From Klebsiella sp. WP3-W18-ESBL-02 (lineage in GTDB: Bacteria > Pseudomonadota > Gammaproteobacteria > Enterobacterales > Enterobacteriaceae), in assembly GCF_014168815.1 (NCBI RefSeq), contig NZ_AP021972.1, forward strand, positions 3,472,001 through 3,536,000: a stretch of DNA of 64,000 nt, given 5' to 3'. Of this stretch, positions 41,867-50,235 are shown piece after piece. Position 1 is the stretch's first letter, and every line of letters starts with the position of its first letter. Under the pieces are notes generated by a model. That model ran no database searches, was not told where the DNA came from, and saw only the letters and a program-made list of their open reading frames with translations. A program made the position numbers and the translations under genes.

Positions 41867-43159
41867 TCACAGATACGGCGACCAGGCAGGGAATTTGACC
41901 TGTCCATCAGTTGCCGGAAGACGCGCTTTGAAACGCCCATCTGTAGAAACCAAATTCAGCACGGATCCCATCCCCTGAGAAGAGCTGTAGATTACCATAG
42001 TGCCGTTAGGTGCCAGACTTGGCGTTTCGTCCAGGAACGTTGACGACAGTACTTGTACGCCACCCGCTACCAGATCCTGCTTAGCAATGTGCTGCTGGCC
42101 GTTAGCCGAGCTGACCATTACCATAAACTTACCGTCGCTGCTGACATCAGCATCCTGGTTCTGCGAACCTTCCCAGGTAATACGCTGCGGAGCACCGCCG
42201 TTGACGTTAACTTTATACACCTGCGGACGACCGGCCTGGTCGGAAGTAAAGGCCAGGTTCTGGCTGTCCGGGAACCATGTCGGTTCCGTGTTGTTGCTGC
42301 GACCATCGGTTACCTGACGGATCTGACCGGAGCCGATATCCATCACGTACAGGTTCAGGCTGCCGGTTTTAGACAGCGCGAACGCCAGTTTGCTGCCGTC
42401 CGGAGAGAACGCCGGCGCACCGTTGTGACGCGGGAAGGAAGCCACTTGGCGAACCGCACCGTTTGCCAGCGTCTGGATAACCAGCGCCGAACGGCCGCTT
42501 TCGAAGGTGACGTAAGCCAGTTTCGAGCCGTCCGGAGACCACGCCGGAGACATCAGCGGCTGCGGAGAACGGTGAACGACAAACTGGTTGTAACCATCGT
42601 AGTCAGAAACGCGCAGTTCGTACGGGAACTGACCGCCGTTGGTCTGCACGACGTAGGCAATACGGGTACGGAATGCTCCCTTGATGCTGGTCAGCTTCTC
42701 GAACACTTCATCACTGGCAGTGTGGCCCGCGTAGCGCAGCCACTGCTTGTTCACTTTGTAAGTGTTTTGCGCCAGTACGGTACCCGGCGCACCGCCGGTA
42801 TCGACTAACTGGTAAGAAACATTATAGCTGCCGTCGGCGTTCGGGCTTACCTGGCCCACAACCACAGCATCAATGCCCAGCGCAGACCAGGCTGCCGGCT
42901 GAACTTCCTGAGCGCTGCCCGGCTGCTGCGGCAGACGAGAACGATCTAACGGGTTGAATTTCCCGCTGTTACGTAGGTCAGCGCCCACGATGCCGCCGAT
43001 ATCTTCAGGCGCAGCACCCGGCCCGGCCCACTGGAACGGAACGACGCCAATCGGACGCGCCGAGTCCACCCCTTGGGTGATCTCGATACGTACTTCTGCG
43101 TGCAGCACCGCTGCCCACAGCATCAGAAAACCAAATGCTACTCGTAATGCCTGCTTCAT
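41867..43159 (-). CDS. tolB: Tol-Pal system periplasmic beta-propeller TolB
   Basis: TolB is a periplasmic protein with an N-terminal domain and a six-bladed propeller that binds Pal and responds to TolA. The second of two adjacent ATG codons (MKQALRVAF) is used because it has better spacing from AGGGAG and matches the E. coli 430 residues. The signal peptide ends at LHA near residue 21. Propeller repeats include SPAWSPDGSKLAYV, APAFSPDGSKLAFA and EPTWFPDSQNLAFT. Confidence 0.97.
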   Translation of the reverse strand: MKQALRVAFGFLMLWAAVLHAEVRIEITQGVDSARPIGVVPFQWAGPGAAPEDIGGIVGADLRNSGKFNPLDRSRLPQQPGSAQEVQPAAWSALGIDAVVVGQVSPNADGSYNVSYQLVDTGGAPGTVLAQNTYKVNKQWLRYAGHTASDEVFEKLTSIKGAFRTRIAYVVQTNGGQFPYELRVSDYDGYNQFVVHRSPQPLMSPAWSPDGSKLAYVTFESGRSALVIQTLANGAVRQVASFPRHNGAPAFSPDGSKLAFALSKTGSLNLYVMDIGSGQIRQVTDGRSNNTEPTWFPDSQNLAFTSDQAGRPQVYKVNVNGGAPQRITWEGSQNQDADVSSDGKFMVMVSSANGQQHIAKQDLVAGGVQVLSSTFLDETPSLAPNGTMVIYSSSQGMGSVLNLVSTDGRFKARLPATDGQVKFPAWSPYL

Positions 43160-43291
43160 CATTTCTCCCTTATCCAGGCGGAAAGCCCACGATAATTTAG
43201 CAGAATGTTAACAAACTAAAATACACAAAACTACCAAAACCCTGCGACGATTCCGCCTTTATTTTTCACGTACTGCGACGAAAAATAATGC

Positions 43292-44584
43292 TTAAGGCTT
43301 AAAGTCCAGCGGCGCATTTTTAAAGGTCTGCCAGACCGCTTGTGACGGCGGTTTCGGGAATTTGGTCATGCGGTTGGTCGCCGCCAGCATTTGCTGACAG
43401 AACGCCTCATCGCCACCTTCCTGTTTCACGCTCAGCACGGTACCATCTTCAGCCAGGTTCACGCGTAACGTACAGGTCTTCCCTTTATAGGTATCCCAGT
43501 CGTACAGGTGACCTTTAATCGCGGCCTGAACCTGCGCAATATAGGACGCAATTTCAGCCTGCGACGCCCCACCCTGCCCCGGCTTGTTACCTTTAGCAGG
43601 AGAAGAGCCACCGGCGCTACCGCTGGTGTTGCCTTTCGGCGCATTCTTACCAGAACTCAGATCGCCCAGCAGATCATCAACCCCCGAAGCGGCAGCCGCT
43701 TTTTCAGCGGCGGCTTTTTTCGCGGCAGCAGCTTTCTCGCCAGCCGCTTTCTTGTCCGCAGCGGCTTTTTCCGCAGCAGCCTTCTTATCTGCAGCAGCTT
43801 TCGCGGCAGCAGCAGCTTTATCAGCAGCGGCTTTTTCCGCAGCTGCGGCCGCTTTCTCGGCGGCCGCTTTTTCAGCGGCAGCGGCTTTCTCAGCAGCGGC
43901 CTTTTCAGCGGCAGCCTTCTTCGCCGCTTCCGCAGCCGCTTTCTTCTCTGCATCTGCGGCAGCTTTCGCGGCGGCAGCTTCGGCAACCTTTTTCGCATCG
44001 GCGGCGGCTTTTGCCGCTTCAGCTTCCGCTTTTTTCCGCGCGTCAGCAGCGGCTTTCTTCGCCGCTTCAGCGGCGGCTTTTGCCTGAGCATCGGCCTTCG
44101 CCTTGGCATCGGCCGCGGCTTTCGCGGCAGCTTCTGCGGCTTCTTTAGCCTGTGCGTCGGCCTTCGCTTTGGCGTCGGCGGCGGCTTTCTTCGCCGCTTC
44201 CTCAGCCTGCTTCTGCTGTTCCTGCGCCTGCTTAGCCGCTTCCTGGGCTTCTAAACGCTCTTTTTCCAGCGCTTTTAAACGTTCCTGTTCCGCAGCCTGC
44301 TTTTCACGCAGCTCTTCGGCCTGCTGCTGAGCCTGTTTTTCACGCTGTTCTTGCGCACGTTTCGAACTGGCCTGCTGCTGCTGTTGGCGATTATAGTTGT
44401 CGACGACCGCACCCGGATCGACCATGACCGCGTCGATGGATGACCCACCGCCCCCGCCGGCCGCGGCGTCTAAATGCTCATCGAACGAACTCCAGATCAG
44501 CGCCGCAAACAGAATGACGTGCAGCACTGCTGAAATAATTATCGCTCGTTTAAGCTTATCGTTTTGTTCGGTTGCCTTTGACAC
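43292..44584 (-). CDS. tolA: Tol-Pal system energy-transducing protein TolA
   Basis: TolA spans the periplasm and couples the TolQR proton motor to TolB-Pal. The 430-residue protein has one N-terminal membrane helix (about residues 14-34; AIIISAVLHVILFAALIW). A very long Ala/Lys/Glu-rich helical domain II (about 60-300) is built of imperfect KAAADAKAKADAQAKAAAE-like repeats. The globular C-terminal domain III (about 325-430) ends KNAPLDFKP. It is about nine residues longer than E. coli TolA, plausibly from repeat number change in domain II. Confidence 0.96.
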   Translation of the reverse strand: MSKATEQNDKLKRAIIISAVLHVILFAALIWSSFDEHLDAAAGGGGGSSIDAVMVDPGAVVDNYNRQQQQQASSKRAQEQREKQAQQQAEELREKQAAEQERLKALEKERLEAQEAAKQAQEQQKQAEEAAKKAAADAKAKADAQAKEAAEAAAKAAADAKAKADAQAKAAAEAAKKAAADARKKAEAEAAKAAADAKKVAEAAAAKAAADAEKKAAAEAAKKAAAEKAAAEKAAAAEKAAAEKAAAAAEKAAADKAAAAAKAAADKKAAAEKAAADKKAAGEKAAAAKKAAAEKAAAASGVDDLLGDLSSGKNAPKGNTSGSAGGSSPAKGNKPGQGGASQAEIASYIAQVQAAIKGHLYDWDTYKGKTCTLRVNLAEDGTVLSVKQEGGDEAFCQQMLAATNRMTKFPKPPSQAVWQTFKNAPLDFKP

Positions 44585-44672
44585 TCTCGGTTCCCAAAAA
44601 CTGTTCCCCCGTTACCCTACCGTACACGGTGCAGGCCGTTCCCGGCCTGCGGCAAATACGGTATGTCGGCGG

Positions 44673-45101
44673 TTAAATTGGCTGGGTCATCAACCCGACC
44701 GATTTCACCCCGGCGCTGTGTAACAGGTTAAGCGCTTTAATTATTTCATCGTAAGGCACGTCTTTCGCGCCCCCAATTAAGAAGACCGTCTTCGGATTCG
44801 CCTGCAAACGGCGCTGCGCTTCTGCGACCACCTGTTCAGGCGGCAGCTGCGGCATCTTTTCCGGGCCAACGTTCACGCTGTATTGCCCCACGCCGGACAC
44901 TTCAACAATGACCGGGGGTTCATCATTACTGCTGACAGCCTGTGATTCGGTGGCATCAGGAAGATCCACTTCCACGCTCTGCGTAATGATCGGCGCTGTC
45001 GCCATAAAGATCAGCAGCAGCACCAACAACACATCCAGCAGCGGAACGATGTTAATTTCGGACTTCAGTTCGCGACGTCCGCGTCCACGTGCTCTGGCCA
45101 T
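44673..45101 (-). CDS. tolR: Tol-Pal system proton channel subunit TolR
   Basis: TolR (142 residues) is an ExbD-family inner-membrane protein with one span (about residues 17-38) and a periplasmic domain. The conserved channel aspartate is in INIVPLLDVLLVLLLIFM (about D23). It forms the proton-driven motor with TolQ. The gene starts 3 bases after tolQ. Confidence 0.97.
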   Translation of the reverse strand: MARARGRGRRELKSEINIVPLLDVLLVLLLIFMATAPIITQSVEVDLPDATESQAVSSNDEPPVIVEVSGVGQYSVNVGPEKMPQLPPEQVVAEAQRRLQANPKTVFLIGGAKDVPYDEIIKALNLLHSAGVKSVGLMTQPI

Positions 45102-45104
45102 GGC

Positions 45105-45806
45105 TTACCCCTTGTTGCTCTCGCTGGCGGTGCTGGCGGTAAAAGCCTGACGGTGCAGAATCGCGGTGAACTCTTCCATAAAGTTGTCGTAGTTCAGCTC
45201 CAGTTTATTCACACGCTGGTTCAGACGGTTATACGCCATAACCGCAGGAATCGCGGCGAACAGACCGATAGCGGTAGCGATCAGCGCTTCGGCGATCCCC
45301 GGCGCAACCATCTGCAGCGTAGCCTGTTTTACCGCGCCCAGCGCGATAAAGGCGTGCATGATCCCCCATACGGTACCGAACAGACCGATATACGGACTGA
45401 TGGACCCCACGGTGCCCAGGAACGGAATGTGCGTTTCCAGCGTTTCCAGCTCGCGGTTCATCGAAATACGCATCGCACGCGATGCCCCTTCCACGATGGC
45501 TTCCGGCGCATGGCTGTTGGCACGATGCAGACGCGCAAACTCTTTAAAGCCGCTGTAGAAGATCTGTTCCGATCCCGCGAGGTTTTCACGACGCCCCTGG
45601 CTCTCCTGATACAGACGAGACAGTTCGATGCCGGACCAGAATTTATCTTCAAACGCTTCGGCCTCACGGCTTGCCGCGTTAAGGATGCGCGTTCTCTGGA
45701 TGATGATGGCCCAGGAGGCGATTGAAAAACCAATCAAAATCAACATGATAAGTTTAACCAGAAGGCTAGCCTTCAGGAACAAATCAAGGATGTTCATGTC
45801 AGTCAC
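45105..45806 (-). CDS. tolQ: Tol-Pal system proton channel subunit TolQ
   Basis: TolQ is the ExbB/MotA-family component with three membrane helices that conducts protons with TolR. The start is the GTG at 45806 (VTDMNILDLFLKAS), overlapping the ybgC stop as GTGA. The product has 233 residues, three more than E. coli TolQ. The excess is a tandem 9-bp repeat that duplicates the triplet TAS near the C-terminus (AFTASTASESNKG). Helices 2 and 3 (VGSISPYIGLFGTVWGI and ALIATAIGLFAAIPAVMAYN) are intact. Confidence 0.96.
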   Translation of the reverse strand: MTDMNILDLFLKASLLVKLIMLILIGFSIASWAIIIQRTRILNAASREAEAFEDKFWSGIELSRLYQESQGRRENLAGSEQIFYSGFKEFARLHRANSHAPEAIVEGASRAMRISMNRELETLETHIPFLGTVGSISPYIGLFGTVWGIMHAFIALGAVKQATLQMVAPGIAEALIATAIGLFAAIPAVMAYNRLNQRVNKLELNYDNFMEEFTAILHRQAFTASTASESNKG

Positions 45807-46207
45807 TGCTTAAACTCCGCGACAATAGACTTGGGAAGCGCACGAGGCTTCATGATGAGTGGATCAACACAGACAATCAGGACTTCTGCTTCGTTCAGAA
45901 CCTTATTCTCAGCGTTGACTATTCGCTGCGTGAACACCATTGAGGTACCGCGCATTGATGTAATTTCTGTCTGGACTTCGAGCATATCGTCGAGTCGGGC
46001 AGCCGCAAAATACTCCAGCGTCATTTTACGCACGACAAAGGCCACGCGCTCAGCCAACAGTACCTGCTGGCTGAAGTGATGGTGACGCAGCATCTCTGTG
46101 CGCGCTCTTTCATAGAAAGCGACATAGCTGGCGTGATAAACCACACCACCGGCATCGGTATCTTCATAGTAGACACGAACCGGCCATCGAAACAGCGTTG
46201 TATTCAC
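45803..46207 (-). CDS. ybgC: acyl-CoA thioesterase YbgC
   Basis: YbgC is a hotdog-fold thioesterase that acts on acyl-CoA (or acyl-ACP) and is always linked to the tol genes. The 134-residue protein has the 4-hydroxybenzoyl-CoA thioesterase signature YYEDTDAGGVVYHASYVAFYERART (about residues 14-38), with catalytic Asp in DTDAGG. It is the first gene of the ybgC-tolQRA group. Confidence 0.95.
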   Translation of the reverse strand: MNTTLFRWPVRVYYEDTDAGGVVYHASYVAFYERARTEMLRHHHFSQQVLLAERVAFVVRKMTLEYFAAARLDDMLEVQTEITSMRGTSMVFTQRIVNAENKVLNEAEVLIVCVDPLIMKPRALPKSIVAEFKQ

Positions 46208-46352
46208 TTTACGTCCCAGTAATGCAAAAAAATTTTGGGTTTTTGAACTTCGCTACTATACGCGCGGGAATGATGCTTTGGAATGGGGGGAAGTAAACGG
46301 AGAGTAAATTTTTATGGGCTTAAGCAAGCCCATCGTTTTCAGATGAAAATTT

Positions 46353-46649
46353 TCAGCGGGAAAAGAAGAAAATCAGCCCGGCAAACAGCACCAGTTCGGC
46401 GATAAGCGGACAAAAAATCCCCTGCCAGTGAATCGACCGCAGGCGGAAGCCCACGCCGTGAATCACGCCCGCGCACACCGACCACATCAGCAGAAAACCG
46501 TGCCAGATTTCCAGTTCGCTGGTCTTCGCCGCAAAGCGCGACGGGTCCCAGAAGATGCAGCCTGCCAGCAGCAGGGCCATCACAAGGGAAAGCGCCCGCA
46601 GGGGGCGCTTGTCCATTATCGCATACAACATTGCGATAACATTTTTCAT
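46353..46649 (-). CDS. ybgE: cyd operon membrane protein YbgE
   Basis: YbgE is a 98-residue inner-membrane protein with three predicted spans (MALLLAGCIFWDP, FLLMWSVCAGVIHGVGF, LIAELVLFAGLIFFF). It is conserved at the end of cyd operons and its role is not defined. The ATG overlaps the cydX stop (TGATG), which is why I prefer it to the TTG three bases earlier. The gap 46208-46352 after it contains no gene. Confidence 0.92.
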   Translation of the reverse strand: MKNVIAMLYAIMDKRPLRALSLVMALLLAGCIFWDPSRFAAKTSELEIWHGFLLMWSVCAGVIHGVGFRLRSIHWQGIFCPLIAELVLFAGLIFFFSR

Positions 46650-46762
46650 CAATGTTTTTCTTCACCCGCTTTGGACGCTTCAACGTGCTCAAGCGCCAGC
46701 GCGGTGATCACGCCGAATGCACAGGCAAGAAGCGTTCCCAAAATCCATGCGAAATACCACAT
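46649..46762 (-). CDS. cydX: cytochrome bd-I oxidase small subunit CydX
   Basis: CydX is a 37-residue single-span protein needed for stable, active cytochrome bd-I. The sequence begins MWYFAWILGTLLACAFGVIT and carries the conserved Glu after ALALEHVE. It lies 14 bases downstream of cydB and overlaps ybgE by one base. Confidence 0.95.
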   Translation of the reverse strand: MWYFAWILGTLLACAFGVITALALEHVEASKAGEEKH

Positions 46763-46776
46763 ATTCAGCTCCTTAC

Positions 46777-47916
46777 TTAGTACAGAGAGTGGGTGTTACG
46801 TTCGATGTCTTCTTTGGTGATGCGACCGAACATTTTCCAGTAACACCAGGTGGTGTAGGCCAGAATAATCGGTACGAAGACAATCGCGACATAGGTCATC
46901 AGGTTCAGCGTCAGCTGGCTGGACGTTGCATCCCACATGGTCAGGCTCGCATTCATCATCGTGCTGGACGGCATAATGAACGGGAACATGGCGATACCAG
47001 CGGTCAGAATGATGCAGGCCAGCGTCAGTGAGGAGAACAGGAACGCCCACGCGCCTTTATCCGCTTTCGTGCACAGGATAGTCAGCAGCGGCAGCACCAC
47101 GCCCAGAGCAGGAATCGCCCACAGCGCCGGCATGTTGTTGAAGTTCACCATCCACGCACCGGCTTCACGCGCCACTTCTTTGGTCAGCGGGTTGGACGGA
47201 CCGGTGTGATCCAGAACGGATTTCACCACGTAGCCGTCGATACCGTAGTAGACCCAAACGCCTGCCAGTGCGAAGCAAACCAGCGTCACCAGCGCAGCCA
47301 CCATCGAAACGGAGCGCGTGCGCAGGTGCAGCTCGCCCACGGTACGCATCTGCAGGTAGGTTGCCCCTTGGGTCAGGATCATCGCCACGCTCACCACGCC
47401 CGCCAGCAGGCCAAACGGATTCAGCAGCTGGAAGAAATTGCCGGCGTAGTAAAGACGCAGGTACTCATCGATATGGAACGGGACGCCCTGCAGCAGGTTA
47501 CCAAACGCCACGCCGATCACCAGCGGCGGCACAAAGCTGCCCACGAAGATGCCCCAGTCCCACATGTTACGCCAGCGGCTATCTTCAATCTTCGAACGGT
47601 AGTCGAAACCCACCGGGCGGAAGAATAATGATGCCAGAACCAGAATCATCGCCACGTAGAAGCCAGAGAAGGCTGCCGCGTAGACCGTCGGCCAGGCAGC
47701 AAACAGCGCGCCGCCGGCGGTGATGAGCCATACCTGGTTACCGTCCCAGTGCGGGGCGATGGCGTTAATCATAATTCGACGCTCGGTGTCATTGCGACCG
47801 AGGAAGCGGGTGAGCATGCCCACCCCCATGTCGAAGCCGTCGGCGACCGCAAAACCGATCAGCAGAATGCCGATCAGCAGCCACCAGATAAAACGCAATA
47901 CTTCATAATCGATCAT
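46777..47916 (-). CDS. cydB: cytochrome bd-I ubiquinol oxidase subunit II
   Basis: CydB (379 residues) is the eight-helix partner of CydA in the high-affinity quinol oxidase that respires at low oxygen. It begins MIDYEVLRFIWWLLIGILLIGFAVADGFDMGVG. The conserved acidic residues of the proton/oxygen path lie in ADGFDMG (about D29) and DGNQVWLITAGGALFAAWP (about D58). It starts 15 bases after cydA. Confidence 0.97.
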   Translation of the reverse strand: MIDYEVLRFIWWLLIGILLIGFAVADGFDMGVGMLTRFLGRNDTERRIMINAIAPHWDGNQVWLITAGGALFAAWPTVYAAAFSGFYVAMILVLASLFFRPVGFDYRSKIEDSRWRNMWDWGIFVGSFVPPLVIGVAFGNLLQGVPFHIDEYLRLYYAGNFFQLLNPFGLLAGVVSVAMILTQGATYLQMRTVGELHLRTRSVSMVAALVTLVCFALAGVWVYYGIDGYVVKSVLDHTGPSNPLTKEVAREAGAWMVNFNNMPALWAIPALGVVLPLLTILCTKADKGAWAFLFSSLTLACIILTAGIAMFPFIMPSSTMMNASLTMWDATSSQLTLNLMTYVAIVFVPIILAYTTWCYWKMFGRITKEDIERNTHSLY

Positions 47917-47931
47917 TTGACGACTCCTGTC

Positions 47932-49500
47932 TTAGCGTGCCGGCTGAATAGTCGCGGAGGACTGTTCAAAGTGATAGCGACCGGTTTTCAGGCTGCTTGG
48001 TCCTTTGCGGGCAAATTTGAACATCAGGAACAGTTCAGCCACCAGGAACAGCGTGTACAGACCGCAGATCAGCACCATGGAGAAGATCAGGTCACCCGCC
48101 GTCAGCGACGAGTTGGCGACCGCCGTTGGCAGCACCTCACCGATAGCCCACGGTTGGCGGCCATACTCAGCGACAAACCAGCCCGCCTCAACGGCAATCC
48201 ACGGCAGCGGCAGGCCATAGAACGCAGCGCGCAGCAGCCATTTTTTCTCACCGATACGGTTACGAATAACAGTCCAGAAGGAGGCGCCGATAATCAGCAG
48301 CATCAGCACACCGCACGCCACCATGATACGGAAGGCGAAGTACAGCGGCGCAACGCGCGGAATAGAGTCTTTGGTCGCTTTCTGGATCTGCTCTTCAGTC
48401 GCATCAGCCACGTTCGGCGTATAGCGTTTCAGCAGCAGGCCATAGCCCAGATCTTTCTTCACGTCATTGAACTGCGCACGTACCGCCGGATCGGTCGCGC
48501 CCGCGCGCAGCTGCTCCAGCAGAGAGTAGGCTTTCATACCGTTACGGATACGCTCTTCGTGCTGCACCATCAGATCTTTCAGGCCCGTCACCTGTTTATC
48601 AACGGAACGGGTGGCGATGATGCCCAGCGCGTAAGGAATTTGAATCGAGAAGCGGTTTTCCTGAGCATCCTGATCCGGAATACCAAACAGAGTAAAGGCG
48701 GCCGGCGCCGGCTGCGTTTCCCATTCGGCCTCAATAGCGGCCAGTTTGGTTTTCTGCACGTCACCCATTTCGTAACCGGATTCATCGCCCAGTACGATAA
48801 CGGAAAGAATTGCCGCCATACCGAAGCTAGCGGCAATCGCAAAGGAGCGCTTGGCAAACGCGAAGTCGCGACCTTTGAGCATATACCAGGAGCTGATGGC
48901 CAGAATGAACATCGCGCCGGTCACGTAGCCGGAAGCGACGGTGTGAACGAATTTCACCTGCGCAACCGGGTTCAGGACCAGCTCAGAGAAGCTGACCATT
49001 TCCATACGCATGGTTTCAAAGTTGAAATCGGAAGCAATCGGGTTCTGCATCCAACCGTTCGCCACCAGAATCCACAGCGCGGAGAGGTTGGAGCCAAGCG
49101 CCACCAGCCAGGTGACCGCCATATGCTGGACTTTACCCAGACGATCCCAACCGAAGAAGAACAGACCTACAAAGGTAGATTCGAGGAAGAAGGCCATCAG
49201 ACCCTCGATGGCCAGCGGCGCACCGAAGATATCGCCCACGTAGTGGGAGTAGTAGGACCAGTTAGTCCCGAACTGGAACTCCATGGTCAGACCGGTAGCC
49301 ACACCCAGCGCAAAGTTGATACCAAACAACTTGCCCCAGAACTTGGTCATATCTTTATAAATCTGTTTGCCGGAAAGGACGTAGACCGTTTCCATGATTG
49401 CCAGCAGGAACGCCATACCCAGCGTCAGCGGAACAAACAGGAAGTGGTACATCGCGGTCAAGGCAAACTGTAAGCGCGACAGTTCGACTATATCTAACAT
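47932..49500 (-). CDS. cydA: cytochrome bd-I ubiquinol oxidase subunit I
   Basis: CydA carries hemes b558, b595 and d and the quinol site. The second of two adjacent ATGs (MLDIVELSRLQFA, 49500) is used. It has AAGGAG at normal spacing and gives the E. coli length of 522 residues. Heme ligand H19 lies in MYHFLFVPLTLGM, H186 in VKFVHTVASGYVTG and M393 in FRIMVACG. The Q-loop (about 240-380) is present and diverges slightly from E. coli. Confidence 0.97.
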   Translation of the reverse strand: MLDIVELSRLQFALTAMYHFLFVPLTLGMAFLLAIMETVYVLSGKQIYKDMTKFWGKLFGINFALGVATGLTMEFQFGTNWSYYSHYVGDIFGAPLAIEGLMAFFLESTFVGLFFFGWDRLGKVQHMAVTWLVALGSNLSALWILVANGWMQNPIASDFNFETMRMEMVSFSELVLNPVAQVKFVHTVASGYVTGAMFILAISSWYMLKGRDFAFAKRSFAIAASFGMAAILSVIVLGDESGYEMGDVQKTKLAAIEAEWETQPAPAAFTLFGIPDQDAQENRFSIQIPYALGIIATRSVDKQVTGLKDLMVQHEERIRNGMKAYSLLEQLRAGATDPAVRAQFNDVKKDLGYGLLLKRYTPNVADATEEQIQKATKDSIPRVAPLYFAFRIMVACGVLMLLIIGASFWTVIRNRIGEKKWLLRAAFYGLPLPWIAVEAGWFVAEYGRQPWAIGEVLPTAVANSSLTAGDLIFSMVLICGLYTLFLVAELFLMFKFARKGPSSLKTGRYHFEQSSATIQPAR

Positions 49501-50235
49501 CATGACTCCTTGCTCATCGCATGAAGACTCCGAGATTGAACCCGTTACCCGGGATTCAAACACATGCCCCAATACAAATTTATTTGTCCCCTTCCCTACA
49601 GCAGCCCCTTGTCGTCAACAGGAAACAGCAATAAGTGAAAGTTACAAACCTGTTAATAAAAAACTCAATTGATCCCTAAAATATATTACGCTGTAAAACC
49701 CTTACAATAAACAGGTTTTTATTGGAGAAGTTTTACGTTTTTCGACGGTGATCAATTTATAGCGAATCACACTGTTTTAGGCCAATTTGATCCACGACAA
49801 TTTATCCGTTTTGACACCTTATATCCAGTGATTACATATTGATTTAAATCAACTTCACGCAATATTGTTAATTATGTTTTTAATTGAACGTCATGATGAA
49901 CAGAATGTTAATGATGTGTTTTTATTCTGGCATTGATAGTTATCAAATGAAGTGAGATTGAATGGTGTGGTAATTAAATTTAACGAGGCATGCCGGGAAC
50001 AGGCCAATAATGCCCGTATAGATTAAAGTAGACCTTCCGTCATTTTTTTCCACTGCTGACATCTGTCCGAATGACAATTAACAAGTTTTTAACCAAATAA
50101 ATTATTAATGCAACATTCATCCCTTCTGAACGGATGCCAGCCGGGTATAAACGTCTGAGCCCTTACTCATCAATCGAACAAAAAACAGGCAAGCGGGCAA
50201 CGCCAGCAGGCTCGCTGACGTTACCCTCCAGACCA
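49501..50235 (-). promoter_or_regulatory. cydA upstream control region with FNR box
   Basis: This 735-base AT-rich gap contains the perfect FNR site TTGAT-TTAA-ATCAA at 49839-49852. Several GTTAAT-type ArcA-like stretches occur nearby (for example near 49866 and 49906). E. coli cydA is activated by ArcA-P and repressed by FNR from a long upstream region, and the same logic is likely here. No gene is visible in the interval. Confidence 0.75.

Noticed and set aside
47749..49473. A 574-codon plus-strand open frame opposite cydA and cydB
   Set aside because: It is antisense to conserved oxidase genes, with the low-complexity His/Arg/Gln composition of shadow frames. No ribosome site or family features were seen.
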